Shown piece after piece: positions 5,835 through 7,972 of a stretch of 7,972 nucleotides of DNA. The stretch is from Deltaproteobacteria bacterium. GTDB lineage: Bacteria > Bdellovibrionota > UBA1018 > UBA923. Positions within the stretch are counted from its first letter, which is position 1, and each line of letters starts with the position of its first letter. The position numbers were made by a program, and so were the translations under genes. Under the pieces are notes generated by a model that did no database searches, was not told where the DNA came from, and was given only the letters and a program-made list of their open reading frames with translations. The DNA lies in the NCBI GenBank assembly GCA_016194795.1, contig JACQAX010000374.1, positions 1 to 7,972 of the forward strand, read 5' to 3'.

Positions 5835-7972
5835 ATGAGAGTCAAACGTCTAGAGATTCAGGGGTTCAAGTCCTTCAAGGACAAAACGGTCATCCATTTC
5901 GACGACGGCGTCACCGGCATCGTCGGACCGAACGGCTGCGGGAAGTCGAATATCGTCGACTCGTTTTTCTGGGTGATGGGCGAGCAGTCGAACAAGCACA
6001 TGCGCGCCGACGGGTCGCTTGACCTCATCTTCAACGGCTCGGAAAAATACTCTCCGCTCGGCATGGCCGAAGTGACGATGGTGCTCGCCACCGGCGCCGA
6101 TCCCACGCTGCTTGCCGAAGGCACGAGCGTTCGCGATCTTCCCGCGCACATGCGGTATGAAGAGATCTCGGTCACGCGCCGCCTGTACCGCAACAGCGAG
6201 AGCGAATACCTGATCAACGGCCAGAGCTGCCGCCTCAAGGACATCCACGAGCTCTTCATGGACACGGGCGCGGGCCCCAAGGCCTACTCGATCATCGAGC
6301 AGGGCCAGATCTCCAAGATCGTCCAGTCGAAGCCCGAAGACCGCCGCACGCTCATCGAAGAGGCCGCCGGCATCGTGAAGTTCAAGGCGCGCAAGAAAGA
6401 GTCGCTCCGCAAGATCGAGGCGACGCGCCAGAACCTGCTTCGCATCAACGACATCATCACCGAGATCGAGCGCCAGCTCGGCTTCCTCGAGCGCCAGGCC
6501 ACCAAGGCGCGCCAGTACAGAAAATACAAGGAAGAGCTCGAAGGCAAGGAGATGCTCGTCTCCCGCAAGAAGCTCTTCAACTTGAAGAACCGCGCGGGTG
6601 AAGTCGCCACGCGTCTCCAGGAGCTCGAGATCTCCGAAGTCGAGAGCCGCAACACGCTCCAGACCGCCGAGCTCCGCATCGAGAATCTCAAGATCCAGAT
6701 GACCGAGGCGCAGCGTCTCGCTGAAGACGCGCAGCTCGTGATCCAGACGCTCCAGCGCGAGATCTCGCAGGAAGACACGAAGGCCCAGCTCCACCGCCGC
6801 AATATCCAGGAGCTCGAGAACTCGAACACCACTCTCGAAGAAGAAAACGTCGACCTCGCCGACAATATCGCGCGCCTCGCCGCCGAGCAGACATCGCTCG
6901 ACGAGCAGTCGCGCTCGCTCTCCGAGATGTTCCAGAACGCCGACCAGGTTCTGAAAGAACATCAGCTCCGTCTTGACGAAGCGAAGGCCAGGGCCGACGA
7001 GATGGGACGGGCGCTGGAGCAGGACAAGCGCGACCTCATGTCGAGCCTGAACCGCCAGACCGAGATCTCCAACCAGGTGCACGGCCTCGAAGCCCGCGTC
7101 GACCAGCTCTCGGTGCAGGTGAACAGCCTCGCCACCAAGATCACCGACAAGGAGCTCGACATCGAGATCCTGACCGAGAAGGCCACGACCGCCCGCGCCT
7201 CCTACGAGCAGTACTCGGGAGAAGCTTCGGTCGCCCGCGAGCGCAACGACATCCTCAAGGTGGAAACACAGACGCTCGACACGGAGCTCAAGCAGCTGCG
7301 TATCGACGACGCTTCGGCGCGCGAAGACCGCGCCAAGACCGAGTCGAAGGTGAAGGCGCTGCAGCAGCTCGTCGACAACCACGAGGGCTTCCGCGCCGAC
7401 GTCCGCAACATCCTCAAGAACTCCGAGCTCTCGGCCGGCCTGCGCGGCGTGTTCGCCGACAAGCTCGAGGCCCACCCGGGCTACGAGTACGCGCTCGAAG
7501 GCGTGCTGCGCGAGTTCCTCGAAAACCTTTTCGTCGAAGGCACCGACAGCGCGAAGGCCCTGATCCACGCGTTGAAGGAGCAGAACATCGGTCGCGCGAC
7601 CTTCTGGTCGCTCGACCTGCTCGAAGCCCGCGTGGCCGCGAAAGCCGCGGCCGGAAACACGTTCAGCGCCGCCGAGATCGTCGCGCTCGCGCCGACCGCG
7701 CGTCCGCTGAGCGAAGTCATCCGTCTCACGCACGAGAAGGCCGAGGCCGTTCTCTCGCTTTTCGACCGCCACTATGTCGTCGACACGCTCGACGACGCGC
7801 TCGACGCGTTCACCAAAACCGCGGCCCTGGGCCTGAGCTTCGTCACCCGCGAAGGCGATCTCGTCGATTCTTACGGCCGCGTCTGGGGCGGCAGCACCAA
7901 GTCGCTCGAAGGCGGCATCCTCGCCCGCAAGGCCGAGCTGCAGAAGCTCAGCGAGCACCTCGTCAACGTCAC
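5835..7972 (+). CDS. smc: Chromosome segregation protein SMC, N-terminal part (runs off the window)
   Basis: The first 712 residues of a bacterial SMC, usually near 1,200 long; the frame is open to the window edge. SMC with ScpA and ScpB forms the condensin that extrudes DNA loops and helps separate replicated chromosomes. The head's Walker A GPNGCGKSN is at 31-39, with Cys where many SMCs have Ser. GEQSNKHMRA (49-58) is the Q-loop region, and IEQGQISKIV (154-163) with RRTLIEEAAGI (170-180) is the highly conserved pre-coil motif. A long Glu/Lys/Arg/Leu-rich coiled coil covers about 182-510. The hinge runs from about 520 to 690, with GLRGVFADKL, YEYALEGVLREFLENLFVE, IGRATFWSLD and GRVWGGSTKSLEGG in order. 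The returning coil has just begun when the window ends; the signature motif, Walker B and ABC half-head lie beyond. The ATG at 5835 is the expected start because the conserved first strand follows at once; the ribosome site is weak (TAGAG, about 11 bases away). Confidence 0.96.
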   Translation, partial: MRVKRLEIQGFKSFKDKTVIHFDDGVTGIVGPNGCGKSNIVDSFFWVMGEQSNKHMRADGSLDLIFNGSEKYSPLGMAEVTMVLATGADPTLLAEGTSVRDLPAHMRYEEISVTRRLYRNSESEYLINGQSCRLKDIHELFMDTGAGPKAYSIIEQGQISKIVQSKPEDRRTLIEEAAGIVKFKARKKESLRKIEATRQNLLRINDIITEIERQLGFLERQATKARQYRKYKEELEGKEMLVSRKKLFNLKNRAGEVATRLQELEISEVESRNTLQTAELRIENLKIQMTEAQRLAEDAQLVIQTLQREISQEDTKAQLHRRNIQELENSNTTLEEENVDLADNIARLAAEQTSLDEQSRSLSEMFQNADQVLKEHQLRLDEAKARADEMGRALEQDKRDLMSSLNRQTEISNQVHGLEARVDQLSVQVNSLATKITDKELDIEILTEKATTARASYEQYSGEASVARERNDILKVETQTLDTELKQLRIDDASAREDRAKTESKVKALQQLVDNHEGFRADVRNILKNSELSAGLRGVFADKLEAHPGYEYALEGVLREFLENLFVEGTDSAKALIHALKEQNIGRATFWSLDLLEARVAAKAAAGNTFSAAEIVALAPTARPLSEVIRLTHEKAEAVLSLFDRHYVVDTLDDALDAFTKTAALGLSFVTREGDLVDSYGRVWGGSTKSLEGGILARKAELQKLSEHLVNV

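Noticed and set aside
5850..7958. A 702-codon open frame on the minus strand, opposite smc
   Set aside because: It mirrors the smc reading frame almost exactly. The strong third-base C/G bias and the Glu/Leu/Lys-rich coiled coil remove stop codons from the opposite strand; its protein is a low-complexity Leu/Glu/Val/Asp mixture with no recognisable domain.
1..7972. CRISPR arrays, tRNA or rRNA genes, insertion sequences, attachment sites or toxin-antitoxin genes
   Set aside because: I saw no regularly spaced repeats, RNA-gene-like segments, transposase motifs or terminal inverted repeats; almost all of the window is accounted for by the six protein genes.

Overview
The window is GC-rich, densely packed bacterial DNA. 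A complete N-terminal half of a bacterial SMC protein and a Gram-negative-style heptose nucleotide pathway point to a Gram-negative, surface-glycan-producing bacterium. From memory, the SMC N-terminus (Walker A with Cys, followed by a GMAEV stretch) recalls Bdellovibrio-like or deltaproteobacterial SMCs, but this taxonomic guess is weak. Most starts lack a strong Shine-Dalgarno sequence.

Layout. Positions 53-4030 hold five genes on the minus strand, transcribed leftwards from 4030: a GHMP sugar kinase (hddA-like), a SIS-domain phosphoheptose isomerase (gmhA-like), an extended-SDR sugar-nucleotide epimerase/dehydratase, a sugar-phosphate nucleotidyltransferase (hddC-like) and a family 2 glycosyltransferase of the polyprenyl-phosphate-mannose synthase type. 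Every neighbouring pair overlaps by 4-17 bases, so this is one translationally coupled operon. Positions 1-52 hold no start codon that opens a further gene; the operon may continue beyond the window. Only 43 bases (4031-4073) separate the operon from a divergent plus-strand gene (4074-5732), a multi-spanning GT-C membrane glycosyltransferase. After a 102-base gap (5733-5834) with a possible promoter and no convincing terminator, smc starts at 5835 and runs off the right edge at 7972.

How the genes fit together. GmhA, HddA and HddC are three of the four enzymes of the known route from sedoheptulose 7-phosphate to GDP-D-glycero-alpha-D-manno-heptose; the bisphosphate phosphatase GmhB is not here. 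The SDR probably modifies the GDP-sugar. The last operon gene resembles enzymes that move mannose from GDP-mannose to a polyprenyl phosphate, and the divergent GT-C protein belongs to a class that uses such lipid-linked sugars outside the cytoplasmic membrane. GDP-manno-heptose is a one-carbon-extended GDP-mannose, so the set could be a complete make, load and transfer system for a heptose or its derivative. This last step is inference. smc is a housekeeping chromosome-organisation gene with no evident link to the glycan genes.
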